64,000 nt of DNA from NCBI GenBank assembly GCA_009781635.1, contig WQXU01000004.1, positions 60,726 through 124,725 on the forward strand. Direction: 5' to 3'. This DNA is from Treponema sp. (GTDB lineage: Bacteria; Spirochaetota; Spirochaetia; Treponematales; Breznakiellaceae). Each line of letters begins with the position of its first letter. Position 1 is the stretch's first letter. The notes beneath the pieces were generated by a model that did no database searches, was not told where the DNA came from, and worked only from the letters and a program-made list of their open reading frames with translations. A program made the position numbers and the translations under genes. Positions 36,959 to 45,942 of the stretch are shown piece by piece.

Positions 36959-37504
36959 TCATGTTTCCGCTACAGAGCCGCTGAAGCGGCATACTCTGTC
37001 TCCGTTTGCCCAGCAATCTACCTCGCGGACAATATATTTTTTTCCTGTATACATTTCCAGGATACCTGAAATAAATCCTTCATCATAACTGCATACATTT
37101 TCATATGTAATAGGCAGCCCGCTGCAATCCAAATCCTGTCCAACTGTAAGTATAATATCTCCGGTTTGCGGATCATAGGCCTCCATACGCAGAACGCCAA
37201 TCTTTAAATCCTGCAATACTTTTTGCAAACCTGCGATAAAAGCATTAAAATCCGCCGATAAATCAAGAACATTTTTTGCAAACTCAGTCCCTGCAAGGTA
37301 TCCGGCTTTACAAAAATAATCGTTGGCTTTGTCAACATCGTATTCTCTTGTTAGTACATCCAGCATTGTATATTGCATCAGGCGGTAAACAAGAACCGGC
37401 ATTTCTTCGCCCAAATCACCTCTTCCTACTTTAATATCGCCGAGGTTTTCCCAGCAAAAATTATTATGCTTTTTTCCATTTAAAAAAACATTGTTGCTTT
37501 CCAT
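36959..37504 (-). CDS. V4R (4-vinyl reductase) domain sensor protein
   Basis: A 181-residue single-domain protein. The C-terminal part (TYENVCSYDEGFISGILEMY, GKKYIVREVDCWANGDRVCR) carries the conserved Cys and aromatic residues of V4R domains, which bind small ligands or metal/haem in signalling proteins. No enzymatic domain is fused. It sits between a diguanylate cyclase and a hemerythrin, so it may feed a redox or gas signal into the cyclase (inference from context). Confidence 0.78.
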   Translation of the reverse strand: MESNNVFLNGKKHNNFCWENLGDIKVGRGDLGEEMPVLVYRLMQYTMLDVLTREYDVDKANDYFCKAGYLAGTEFAKNVLDLSADFNAFIAGLQKVLQDLKIGVLRMEAYDPQTGDIILTVGQDLDCSGLPITYENVCSYDEGFISGILEMYTGKKYIVREVDCWANGDRVCRFSGSVAET

Positions 37505-37544
37505 AATAAACGCCCTCCATCCTGATTATACCGGTATTGATTTT

Positions 37545-38024
37545 TCACATGGCCTTTCTTATATCAGCCGAAGAAATACTCAATCTTCCGTTTTCTTTCC
37601 TTGTAGCAGTTCTTCTTAAGTATTGAAAATACTGCTTATCCATTACCGCTATATGAGATAAAACCCAATTTTTAAGAAATTTTGTAAATGAATAAAGCGA
37701 AAATCTCTTGCCTGCCTTAAAATCCAGTATGTAACCTGTAACAGTTGCAATAAAACTTTCATGGGCTACTTTATGCTCGTTATAACCTTTATAATTGGTT
37801 AAAAGCATAATTTTTTCTTCCGTTGCAAAATGTACTTTGATATATCTTGCCGCTTCCTGAAAAACCCTTTTAAAATAATCGGCTTCTTCCTGCTGATCAC
37901 CTGTTACATGACTGAACATTTCATTAACCAGTTCAACAAGACCCATGTGCTGTTCGTCAATTATTCTTATTCCGCAGGAAAATGTATTAGACCATGTAAT
38001 GAGTTCTGATTTACAATAGATCAT
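37545..38024 (-). CDS. bacteriohemerythrin (first copy)
   Basis: A 159-residue hemerythrin with all seven di-iron ligands in place: H26, H65, E69, H84, H88, H124 and D129. The segments IIDEQHMGLVELVNEMF, HFATEEKIM, EHKVAHESF and LSHIAVMDKQYF show them. Such proteins bind O2 reversibly or sense it. It has the same extended C-terminus (ISSADI) as the second copy at 40999-41496; the two copies flank the hybrid kinase gene. Cytoplasmic, no signal peptide. Confidence 0.93.
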   Translation of the reverse strand: MIYCKSELITWSNTFSCGIRIIDEQHMGLVELVNEMFSHVTGDQQEEADYFKRVFQEAARYIKVHFATEEKIMLLTNYKGYNEHKVAHESFIATVTGYILDFKAGKRFSLYSFTKFLKNWVLSHIAVMDKQYFQYLRRTATRKENGRLSISSADIRKAM

Positions 38025-38181
38025 GATTAACTCCTTAAATATTAAAAATTAACAAATAATAAGGGATTATTCTCAAATTTACGTAAATTTTAACTACACA
38101 TTAAATATATGTTTTTTTTATATTACATGACAAGGAAATTCGGCGCAAATTAAAACATTTTTAATTAAAATATAATGAAAA

Positions 38182-40881
38182 TTATTTAATTTTATTCTTT
38201 AATTCAACAAGCGTTTCTACAGCGGCAGTAAATTTAAAATTTTCTATTCTGCTAATCAGCTCTTCGCTCCCTGGTATTAAGCGAAGATCGTCTATATATA
38301 AAAGACAATTTATATTATTTTCAATCAATACCGGTTTTAAATCATCAAGAAGTTTAAGCGATGCTGTTTTATCAAGCTGCTGTGATGAATCCTGCTTGGT
38401 ATCAAATTCGCTGATAAATTGACCAAACTCATTTAATACTGCATTCAATTCAGTTTGCAGGCGCTCAATCTGATATTGAGTAACAAGGTTTTCTCCGTTT
38501 TTAAGAGCGTCTTCCACTTCTTTGGCAGCCTGCTGCAAGTCTGCCTTGTCAAGCTGGCTCGCATTTGATTTCATATTATGCGCCAGTCTGTGCGCTGTTT
38601 TAATATCACCATTTTTTAAAGATTCAATTATCTCATCATATCTTCCTTTATTATCCTTTACAAATATCTTTATTATTTTACTGCGTAACTCATTATCAAG
38701 CGGCCCTTTTATGGATGAAATCTCATTTTTACAAACCACAGGCTTAAGATATTTCAGCAGGCAGTGCCATAATTCCTGTGATGTAAATGGTTTTCCCAAA
38801 TAGCCGTTCATCCCCATTTCTTTGTAAAGTTCTCTGTCTTCAGACATAATATTTGCAGTCAGAGCTATTATTGGAATACCGATATTAAGCCCCATGATTT
38901 TTTCAGCTGCCTCAATACCGTCCATCACGGGCATATGTATATCCATAAAAATTAAATCAAATAATTTTATGTTTTTTTCTATGCGTTCTTTAACCATGTC
39001 AAGACCGATTTTACCATTCTCCGCCACAACTGTTTTGATGCCAACTCTGGCCAAATGCTCGTAAATAACATGCTGATTCATATTGTTATCTTCGCATAAC
39101 AGAACTTCTCCGTCAAAAAAAGGTTTTTTAATCTTGTTAAGATTTATTTTTTCGTTATATAAAAGCATATCATTATCTGTACTGTCTATCGTATTAAATT
39201 TAATTTCGAAGCTGAACTTGCTCCCGACATCCAGCGTACTTTCTACAGAAATCTTTCCTCCCATGGCTTCCACTATTTTTTTTGTTATGGCAAGTCCAAG
39301 TCCCGTGCCGCCGAATTTACGCGTTGTGCCCGCTTCCGCCTGTAGAAACGGATCAAATATTCTTGAAATTTGTTCACTTGTCATGCCAATACCGCTGTCT
39401 TTTATCTCAAATCTCATTGTGATAGTTTTTTCTGTCTTCTCTTTTATCTGTACGACAAGCTTTATTGTACCCTTATTCGTAAATTTTACGGCATTGGAAA
39501 GGATGTTTACAAGAACCTGCCGCAGCCGGAAAGGATCCCCCAGAGGTTTTTTGTCTACGCTCGGCTCTGCGTAGAAATACAATACAAGGCCTTTTTCAAT
39601 AGCCTTGGGCATGATTAAACTGCGGCAGTTTTTTAATAAATCATGAATATCAAAAGGAATATTTTCCATTTCCATTTTGCCCGATTCAACTTTAGACATA
39701 TCCAGAATATCATTAATAATCAGTAAAAGCCCTTCTGCATTTTCATGTATTTTTTCGATATAATCTTTGGTTGCAGGCAGTATATTGTCATCCATCGCAA
39801 GCTCGGAGAATCCGATAATACTATTCATGGGCGTGCGTATCTCATGGCTTACAGTTGCAAGAAAAGTACTTTTTTGCCGGCTTGCCTCGTACGCTTTATT
39901 CCATGCTGTTACAATATTTGCCATAATAACGCAAAGAATAACACCTAAAATAATACATATAATAATTGAAATTGCTGTCATTGTATTCATGTCTGCGTAA
40001 AAATATTTTACGTTTGCCATTATTCCCACATACCAGCCATTTTCCAGTATCTGACAAAATACAATTGACCTTTCATTTCTGTAGTTAAGCAGCCTGCGTT
40101 CTGAAATATTAATACCGTTTTTTAGTTCATATGTAAAATCAGCAAGTTCGCTGTTTATATCAAATAAATATCTGAACATAAAATCCTGGTTTGGATGGGC
40201 AAGCACCCTTAAGTTTTCATCCAGTATAAATCCATAACCGCCTTCAGGCAGATATTTTTCCACAAGATAATCAGTTATAACATGAGTCGCTACTTCCATA
40301 GCAATGACGGCAATCAAATTATCTTCGTTGTCGAAAATACCGCGTGAGTATGCGAAAGTATGCTTCTCCCCTTCCGCCGCATCTACGTATAGCACAAACA
40401 TGAGTTCTCCGCCGCCTGATGCGCCTGCTGTGTACCATGGTCTCTGTGACGGATTATATCCTGGCGGCGCAACGAAATTACCTCCGTCATGGAACAACCC
40501 TATTTGCGGAAAAAAACCAAAAACAGAACTGTAATCGATAACAGAAAGTCTTGCTTTGTTAGCAGGGTCAGAACACTCATCCAGATATTTCAAAACTGCA
40601 TCCAGGCTCTCGCCGCCTAACATCATATTTTGTATATTATCCGATATAAATTTAAGCGTTACTTCCAGTCCCTTCAGCGGCATAAGTACCCTGGACTGCG
40701 CCTCATTCATTTTTTCGATCATCAGTTTATGAAGGTTATCCTGATAAATATTCCTCATAAATATAAAATTAAATAAATTTAATGTAATAAAGATAATTAC
40801 AAAAAGCAATAATAAAAGGTGTACCGAGAATTTCGTCGCTAATGCTGCGCGGGAATTTTGCTTTATTATTGAAAACAGCAT
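38182..40881 (-). CDS. dCache hybrid histidine kinase with receiver and HPt
   Basis: An 899-residue membrane sensor. TM1 (about 20-42) and TM2 (about 302-322) enclose an extracytoplasmic double-Cache region with PSQRPWYTAG and YSRGIFDNEDNLIAVIAMEV. HisKA follows with H346 (VSHEIRTPMN), then HATPase (NAVKFTNKG, DSGIGM, GTGLGLAI), a receiver with D647 (IFMDIHMPVMDG) and a C-terminal HPt with H768 (LAHNMKSNASQL). A full phosphorelay is thus in one chain. The output regulator is not adjacent. Flanking hemerythrin genes suggest an O2- or redox-related stimulus (inference). Confidence 0.94.
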   Translation of the reverse strand: MLFSIIKQNSRAALATKFSVHLLLLLFVIIFITLNLFNFIFMRNIYQDNLHKLMIEKMNEAQSRVLMPLKGLEVTLKFISDNIQNMMLGGESLDAVLKYLDECSDPANKARLSVIDYSSVFGFFPQIGLFHDGGNFVAPPGYNPSQRPWYTAGASGGGELMFVLYVDAAEGEKHTFAYSRGIFDNEDNLIAVIAMEVATHVITDYLVEKYLPEGGYGFILDENLRVLAHPNQDFMFRYLFDINSELADFTYELKNGINISERRLLNYRNERSIVFCQILENGWYVGIMANVKYFYADMNTMTAISIIICIILGVILCVIMANIVTAWNKAYEASRQKSTFLATVSHEIRTPMNSIIGFSELAMDDNILPATKDYIEKIHENAEGLLLIINDILDMSKVESGKMEMENIPFDIHDLLKNCRSLIMPKAIEKGLVLYFYAEPSVDKKPLGDPFRLRQVLVNILSNAVKFTNKGTIKLVVQIKEKTEKTITMRFEIKDSGIGMTSEQISRIFDPFLQAEAGTTRKFGGTGLGLAITKKIVEAMGGKISVESTLDVGSKFSFEIKFNTIDSTDNDMLLYNEKINLNKIKKPFFDGEVLLCEDNNMNQHVIYEHLARVGIKTVVAENGKIGLDMVKERIEKNIKLFDLIFMDIHMPVMDGIEAAEKIMGLNIGIPIIALTANIMSEDRELYKEMGMNGYLGKPFTSQELWHCLLKYLKPVVCKNEISSIKGPLDNELRSKIIKIFVKDNKGRYDEIIESLKNGDIKTAHRLAHNMKSNASQLDKADLQQAAKEVEDALKNGENLVTQYQIERLQTELNAVLNEFGQFISEFDTKQDSSQQLDKTASLKLLDDLKPVLIENNINCLLYIDDLRLIPGSEELISRIENFKFTAAVETLVELKNKIK

Positions 40882-40998
40882 ACTACCTCATTATTAACCT
40901 TGTAAACGAAAAATACAATATTAACGAAGCGGCATCCTCAATGAAAGTATAAGGGATGCGGCCGTTATTACAGGATCAATTCAAGCTGATTTCCAGTG

Positions 40999-41496
40999 TC
41001 ATCTTTGCGCGGCATTGCGTGCATTTGCAGATATTACATCGGCGGATGTTATACTTAATTTGCCGTCAGCCTTTCTTGTGGCGATCTTTTTATAGTATTC
41101 AAAATACTTTTTATCCATTAATGCGATATGAGAAAGAACCCAGTCTTTCAGGAATTTTGTAAAAGATGAAAGAGTAAGGCGTTTTCCAGCCTCATAATCC
41201 CTGATGTTTTCAACAACGGCAAGCACAAAACTATCGTGCTCTTTCTTGTGTTCTGCGTAACCATCGAATTTGGTCGCAATCATTAATTTTTCTTCTGTGG
41301 CAAAGTGCGTTTTAACATAAGTAACCGCATCATTAATAACTCTGTTAAAATAATTATGTTCCTGAAGATCGTTTCCTGTGACATGGTTAAACATTTCATT
41401 TACTAAATTAACAAGTTCCCTGTGCTGCTCATCTATTAATTTTATTCCGCATGAAAACCTGTCAGTCCAGGTAATTAATTCATTTTTTACAATCAT
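40999..41496 (-). CDS. bacteriohemerythrin (second copy)
   Basis: A 165-residue paralogue of the gene at 37545-38024 with all seven iron ligands: H25, H64, E68, H83, H87, H123 and D128. A strong GGAGGAATTTT ribosome site precedes the ATG, so it is probably well expressed. It is the first gene of the minus-strand block that continues with the hybrid kinase. Confidence 0.93.
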   Translation of the reverse strand: MIVKNELITWTDRFSCGIKLIDEQHRELVNLVNEMFNHVTGNDLQEHNYFNRVINDAVTYVKTHFATEEKLMIATKFDGYAEHKKEHDSFVLAVVENIRDYEAGKRLTLSSFTKFLKDWVLSHIALMDKKYFEYYKKIATRKADGKLSITSADVISANARNAAQR

Positions 41497-41812
41497 AAAA
41501 TTCCTCCAAATAAGATATGAAAATACATATCCTGTATAAGAATTAAGTGAAATTCATTATGTACGCATCTTTAGTTTTATGTCAATATATATAAGTATCC
41601 GCTAAATCATAAGCCGGCGGCTAATTTGCGCCTGCCGGATTATTTTATTTCATGTATTTTGACAGGAAAAACTTGATAAATTTACAAAAAAACCTGTTTC
41701 CCAAAGAATAATTATCGCTGCTTTTGCCAATTAACTGATAAGTTCTGTACGCAAGCGAAGCTTTTATCCTTTTGAATATAATCTTGTTTAATGAATACGC
41801 TCATTTTTACCG
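41497..41812. other. 316-base intergenic region, no gene found
   Basis: AT-rich sequence between the alpha/beta hydrolase 3' end and the second hemerythrin start. It should hold the promoter of the hemerythrin/kinase block. I see no convincing -35/-10 pair and no short ORF with a ribosome site. One GC-rich hairpin is present at 41614-41638. Confidence 0.6.
41614..41638. terminator. possible terminator hairpin upstream of hemerythrin
   Basis: CCGGC and GCCGG arms, extended by GGC/GCC with one bulged T, surround an 8-base loop. On the plus side it is followed by ATTATTTTATTT, but no plus-strand gene precedes it. On the minus side, where the hydrolase transcript would arrive, there is no clean T run. 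Confidence 0.3.
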
Positions 41813-42853
41813 TCAGCGTGTTTTTTTTGCATTTTCAAAAAAATTATTTATTCGATCCATTAATTCCAGATTAAGTTCATTCGCCTTAAATACATCAAAA
41901 TTATTTTCTTCTTCCCATTGTTTTTTTGATCCGTTTTTATTTTTTGATTTATATATGTTCCAGCTGTCATACGCCCATTTTACATACTCCCTTTGAGCCT
42001 TAGAGCAAAACACAAATTCATGGCCGGCTGCGTTTTCGCCGTCCAAAAAAATAATTTCTGCAAGAGGATTTACAATACTGCTCCTGTGAGCGTATATGGA
42101 AGTAGATTCTGCCAGGATTACATCATCATCAGAACTTTGCACAATCATTACCGGAATACCTGCATTGTTTATTCCGCCAACCGCCGTAAGTTCCGATGCA
42201 CCGCCGAACAGCTTTTTTTCAATATCATTTATTTCTTTTGAAAATAAATAAAAAAATCCGCCGATTTTTATTGCTCCCTGATTATTAATAACCTCATTGC
42301 CATTATTAAAACCGGCAAAACTGACAACAGCGTTTATTTTCCACTGGTAATTTAACACTGCGCAAGCTGCAAAGCCTCCCCAGCTATGCCCCACAAGCAT
42401 TATTGGCAAATCATTTAATTCACTAAGATCATTAATATAAGCAAGCGCAGCATCAAGATCAAAAAGCGATTGAGTTAAACCCCTGACGCTGTCTCCTTCG
42501 CTTCCGCTGACTCCGGTATTATTATATGAAAATACTTTCCAGCCTTTATCTATAAAATACATAATGATTTGCAGATAATGGTCCGCTGTATTTCCCAGCC
42601 CCTGGGAAATAACTACAAGGCCATTTTTATTGTTTTCGCCGTAAATAAATCCCTGAAGCAAATTTCCGCCGGAGTTAAAATATATATTTTTCCGGGAATA
42701 TTTATTTTGATCTATGTCTTTCCATGTAATGTATGTATGAAACTCAGTATCGGGTACTTCTTCTATTCTGCCAAATACATAGAAATATGTTTTATTTGCA
42801 AAGACAGCGCATCCGGAAAAAATTAAACATAATATTATTACCATGTTTTTCAT
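41813..42853 (-). CDS. secreted alpha/beta hydrolase
   Basis: A 346-residue hydrolase with an N-terminal export signal (MKNMVIILCLIFSGCAVFA). The signal could be a lipoprotein signal at the Cys of FSGC or a cleavage after VFA. The nucleophile elbow is GHSWGG, the oxyanion segment VVISQGLGNTADHY, and the late AAGHEFVF supplies a candidate catalytic His; an Asp in SSDDDVI fits the acid. Family members are esterases or peptidases; the substrate is not predictable. Divergent from the SPL-like gene with 46 bases between. Confidence 0.82.
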   Translation of the reverse strand: MKNMVIILCLIFSGCAVFANKTYFYVFGRIEEVPDTEFHTYITWKDIDQNKYSRKNIYFNSGGNLLQGFIYGENNKNGLVVISQGLGNTADHYLQIIMYFIDKGWKVFSYNNTGVSGSEGDSVRGLTQSLFDLDAALAYINDLSELNDLPIMLVGHSWGGFAACAVLNYQWKINAVVSFAGFNNGNEVINNQGAIKIGGFFYLFSKEINDIEKKLFGGASELTAVGGINNAGIPVMIVQSSDDDVILAESTSIYAHRSSIVNPLAEIIFLDGENAAGHEFVFCSKAQREYVKWAYDSWNIYKSKNKNGSKKQWEEENNFDVFKANELNLELMDRINNFFENAKKTR

Positions 42854-42899
42854 TAATGCCTATTATATCAAAAAACTTATGATTATGATATATTAATAT

Positions 42900-43766
42900 A
42901 TGCATTTAAAGGAAGCAAAGGGGATTTTAAGCGCGCGTAATGGCATGAACATAAGCAGAGGCTGCACTCACGGCTGTATCTACTGCGATTCAAGGAGCAG
43001 GTGCTATCAAATTAACCATGACTTTGAAGATGTGCAGATAAAGTCCAACGCTCCTTCTCTTCTGGAAGACGCGCTTAAAAGAAAACGAAAAAAATGCATA
43101 ATCGGCACAGGAGCTATGAGCGATCCTTATATTCCAATTCCTGAAAATCTTGCCGGCATCCGCTCCTGTCTGGAGATAATCGATAAATACGGCTGCGGCA
43201 TTGCGATTCAAACCAAATCCGATTTAATCTTGCGGGACCTTGATCTGTTAATCAGCATTAATGAAAAGGCAAAATGCATTGTACAAACAACCCTTACCAC
43301 CTTTGATGAAGAGCTTTGCAAAATAATCGAGCCGGATGTTTGCACAACAAAACGCCGTTATGAAGTTCTAAAAATCATGCAGGATAAGGGTATTCAAACA
43401 ATCGTCTGGCTCTGCCCTTTTCTGCCTTTTATAAATGATACCGAAGACAATCTGCGCGGCCTTTTGGATTACTGTATTGATGCAGGTGTTTACGGAATAA
43501 TTTTTTGGGGAATAGGCATGACCTTACGGGAAGGCAGCCGCGATTATTTTTATAAAAAACTTGATGAGAATTTCCCGGGGCTTAAGGATGTCTACCAAAA
43601 AAAGTATGGATACAAATACGAAATAACAAGTGACAATAATAATAAACTGTATAAGCTGGCGCAGGAAATCTGCAAAAAGCATAATATTGTCCTTGGTACC
43701 GGTAATCTGTTTAAATACATTGCAGAATTTGAAGAAAAGACAAATGATCAGATAGAGTTATTCTAG
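42900..43766 (+). CDS. SPL-family radical SAM protein
   Basis: A 288-residue radical SAM enzyme. The cluster motif is C22-x3-C26-x2-C29 (RGCTHGCIYCD). The following GTGAMSDPYIPIP and QTKSDLILRDLDLL segments match the spore-photoproduct-lyase-like (SplB/Rv2578c) subgroup found widely in non-spore formers, whose substrate is unknown. No ribosome site precedes the ATG, and a TATATT box ends five bases before it, so the mRNA may be leaderless. It is followed by the GH39 gene at 21 bases. Confidence 0.88.
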   Translation: MHLKEAKGILSARNGMNISRGCTHGCIYCDSRSRCYQINHDFEDVQIKSNAPSLLEDALKRKRKKCIIGTGAMSDPYIPIPENLAGIRSCLEIIDKYGCGIAIQTKSDLILRDLDLLISINEKAKCIVQTTLTTFDEELCKIIEPDVCTTKRRYEVLKIMQDKGIQTIVWLCPFLPFINDTEDNLRGLLDYCIDAGVYGIIFWGIGMTLREGSRDYFYKKLDENFPGLKDVYQKKYGYKYEITSDNNNKLYKLAQEICKKHNIVLGTGNLFKYIAEFEEKTNDQIELF

Positions 43767-43787
43767 AAATTATTTAAGGAGAATATA

Positions 43788-45314
43788 GTGCAGAATAAAA
43801 TGTATAAACTAAAGGATTCTGAAGTTGTCAGGTTCAGGAACAATACATGCCTGTGCATTGGAACAGGCAGAATGGGACTTGCGCTTCAAAAAGAATATTT
43901 TGAACAATTAAAGCTTATACAGGAAACCATAGGATTTAAATGGATTCGCGGGCACGGTTTGTTCCATGAGGATATGTCAATATATCAGGAGTATAAAACA
44001 GAAGACGGCGTTGTTGTGCCGGAATTTAATTTTACCTATCTTGATCTGGTGATGGACAGCTATCTGGAACTTGGCATACGGCCATTTTTAGAGCTTGGAT
44101 TTATGCCCAAGGCAATAGCTTCAGGTGATCAGAGTGTTTTTTACTGGCAGGGCAATGTTACGCCGCCAAAAGATTACGCGCAATGGAATGATCTTGTTGC
44201 CGCAACACTGCAGCACCTGATTGAACGTTACGGCGCAAAAGAAGTTACATCCTGGCCTATTGAAGTCTGGAACGAACCGAACCTTAATTATTTTTGGAAA
44301 GATGCCGACAGAAAGGAATATTTTAAGCTCTTCCGCGAGACAATATATACGGTAAAAAAAGTTGATTCTAATTTTCGTGTCGGCGGGCCTGCAATATGCG
44401 GAGTAGACGATGTTTCCTGGCTAAGGGATTTTTTGGATTTTTGCCGTGATGAAAAAATACCCATCGACTTTATTACGCGCCATTTGTATACCATTTCTGT
44501 TCCGGAACGAGACGGCCGGTACGGCTATCCAAAATTAAGGCCGCTTTCTAAAGCCTGTTCGGAAACAGACGTATCGCGGGAAATAATTGACAGCTATCCC
44601 GAATTCCGCGGTATGGAAATGCACGTTACAGAGTTCAGCACATCGTATTCGCCGCGCACACCTATACACGATACTAATATAAATGCCGCATACATTGCCT
44701 TTTTACTCTCCCGTCTTGGAGATACTTGCGAATCATATTCATACTGGACCTTTGGCGACATTTTTGAAGAATGGGGCGTACCTTTCACTCCATTTCACGG
44801 CGGTTTTGGCCTTGTCGCCAACGGAAAAATAACAAAGCCTGCGTATTGGACATTTAAGTTTTTTAAAGACCTTGGTAACGGCGAATGTATTCACCGTTCA
44901 GACGAAGCTATCGTGCTGAAAAAACAGGACGGAACTTACCGCGGCATTGCATGGAATGTCGCTGCTGCCAAAGAGGGCGAAGAAATAAGGCTTTGTTTTA
45001 CTTTTGAAGACAGCGTATCCGGTGGGAGCGAATACTGCATTGTTACAAGAACAGTAGATGAAGACACCTGTAATCCGTTAAAAATATGGCACGACATAGG
45101 AGAGCCTGCAAATCTCTCCCCCGCCCAGGGCTCGCTCCTGCGTGAAGGCGCATCCCCTCTTGTTGCTACGCAGCGTATCTGCGGCGCTCCGTCTGTTGAA
45201 TTGAAATTAGGCGCTAATGCGCTTGTGTATTTTGAGATGTTTCCTGTAAAAACAGCAAGTGATCGCGGGTTTGACTATAAACGCGCTGTGAATGTAGAAT
45301 TTGTTAAGGAGTAA
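43788..45314 (+). CDS. GH39-family glycosidase, beta-xylosidase-like
   Basis: A 508-residue (beta/alpha)8 glycosidase without signal peptide. The acid/base Glu is E163 in EVWNEPN and the nucleophile is E282 in HVTEFSTSYSPR, both in the expected places for family 39. A C-terminal beta domain follows (about 380-508). Retaining xylosidases of this family cleave xylo-oligosaccharides in the cytoplasm. The start is GTG with AAGGAG six bases upstream. It is followed immediately (3 bases) by the second nitroreductase. Confidence 0.9.
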   Translation: MQNKMYKLKDSEVVRFRNNTCLCIGTGRMGLALQKEYFEQLKLIQETIGFKWIRGHGLFHEDMSIYQEYKTEDGVVVPEFNFTYLDLVMDSYLELGIRPFLELGFMPKAIASGDQSVFYWQGNVTPPKDYAQWNDLVAATLQHLIERYGAKEVTSWPIEVWNEPNLNYFWKDADRKEYFKLFRETIYTVKKVDSNFRVGGPAICGVDDVSWLRDFLDFCRDEKIPIDFITRHLYTISVPERDGRYGYPKLRPLSKACSETDVSREIIDSYPEFRGMEMHVTEFSTSYSPRTPIHDTNINAAYIAFLLSRLGDTCESYSYWTFGDIFEEWGVPFTPFHGGFGLVANGKITKPAYWTFKFFKDLGNGECIHRSDEAIVLKKQDGTYRGIAWNVAAAKEGEEIRLCFTFEDSVSGGSEYCIVTRTVDEDTCNPLKIWHDIGEPANLSPAQGSLLREGASPLVATQRICGAPSVELKLGANALVYFEMFPVKTASDRGFDYKRAVNVEFVKE

Positions 45315-45317
45315 ATT

Positions 45318-45851
45318 ATGAACACATTTGAAGCAATTAAAAACCGTTACAGTTTCCGCGGTATATACAAAAGCACGCCTGTACCCCGCGAAGATTTGAA
45401 AAAAATCCTGGAAGCAGGTCTTGCGGCTCCAAGCGGCTGCAACAAGCAGACAACTTCTCTTATCGCCCTTGATGACAGGGAATTAGTTGGCTCTGTATCG
45501 AAGCTTGTAAAGAAAAACGGTTTTGGAGGTGAGGGCGCGCCTGCAGGTATTTGTATATTGACCCAAAAAACGCCTGCATATGAGGATAAGTATTTTTACA
45601 TCCAGGATTATTCCGCTGCTATCCAAAACATGTTACTTGCAATTACAGCGCTGGGTTATGCAAGCTGCTGGATCGAGGGACAGGTAACATGCAGCGCAGA
45701 AACACAAAATAATATATCAAAATTGCTTAACATCCCTGCCGGTTACATCGTAATCGGTTTCCTGCCTGTCGGCGTTCCGGAAACCGAAGGCAAGCGCCCT
45801 GATTACAAGGCATTTGAAGAACGCGCATGGTTTAACGGGTTTGGAAAATAA
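45318..45851 (+). CDS. nitroreductase-family flavoprotein (second copy)
   Basis: A 177-residue FMN oxidoreductase related to the gene at 15639-16169: the same N-terminal FEAIKNRYSFRGIYKS layout, LEAGLAAPSGCNKQTTSLIA, MLLAITALGYASCWIEG, and LPVGVPETEGKRP at the end. AAGGAG overlaps the end of the GH39 gene. The physiological substrate is unknown. Confidence 0.87.
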   Translation: MNTFEAIKNRYSFRGIYKSTPVPREDLKKILEAGLAAPSGCNKQTTSLIALDDRELVGSVSKLVKKNGFGGEGAPAGICILTQKTPAYEDKYFYIQDYSAAIQNMLLAITALGYASCWIEGQVTCSAETQNNISKLLNIPAGYIVIGFLPVGVPETEGKRPDYKAFEERAWFNGFGK

Positions 45852-45868
45852 CATATTTTCTGTTATTT
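45846..45868 (+). terminator. weak AT-rich terminator hairpin after the GH39-nitroreductase unit
   Basis: AAATAACA pairs with TGTTATTT across a 7-base loop, overlapping the stop codon, followed only by ATAAAT. The stem is complete but AT-rich, so it is a weak call. Confidence 0.3.
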
Positions 45869-45942
45869 ATAAATCCCGTATGATTAAGGAGAGCGATTAA
45901 GATAGCATTTAAGTAAAAAATGAATTAAAATAAAACATACTA

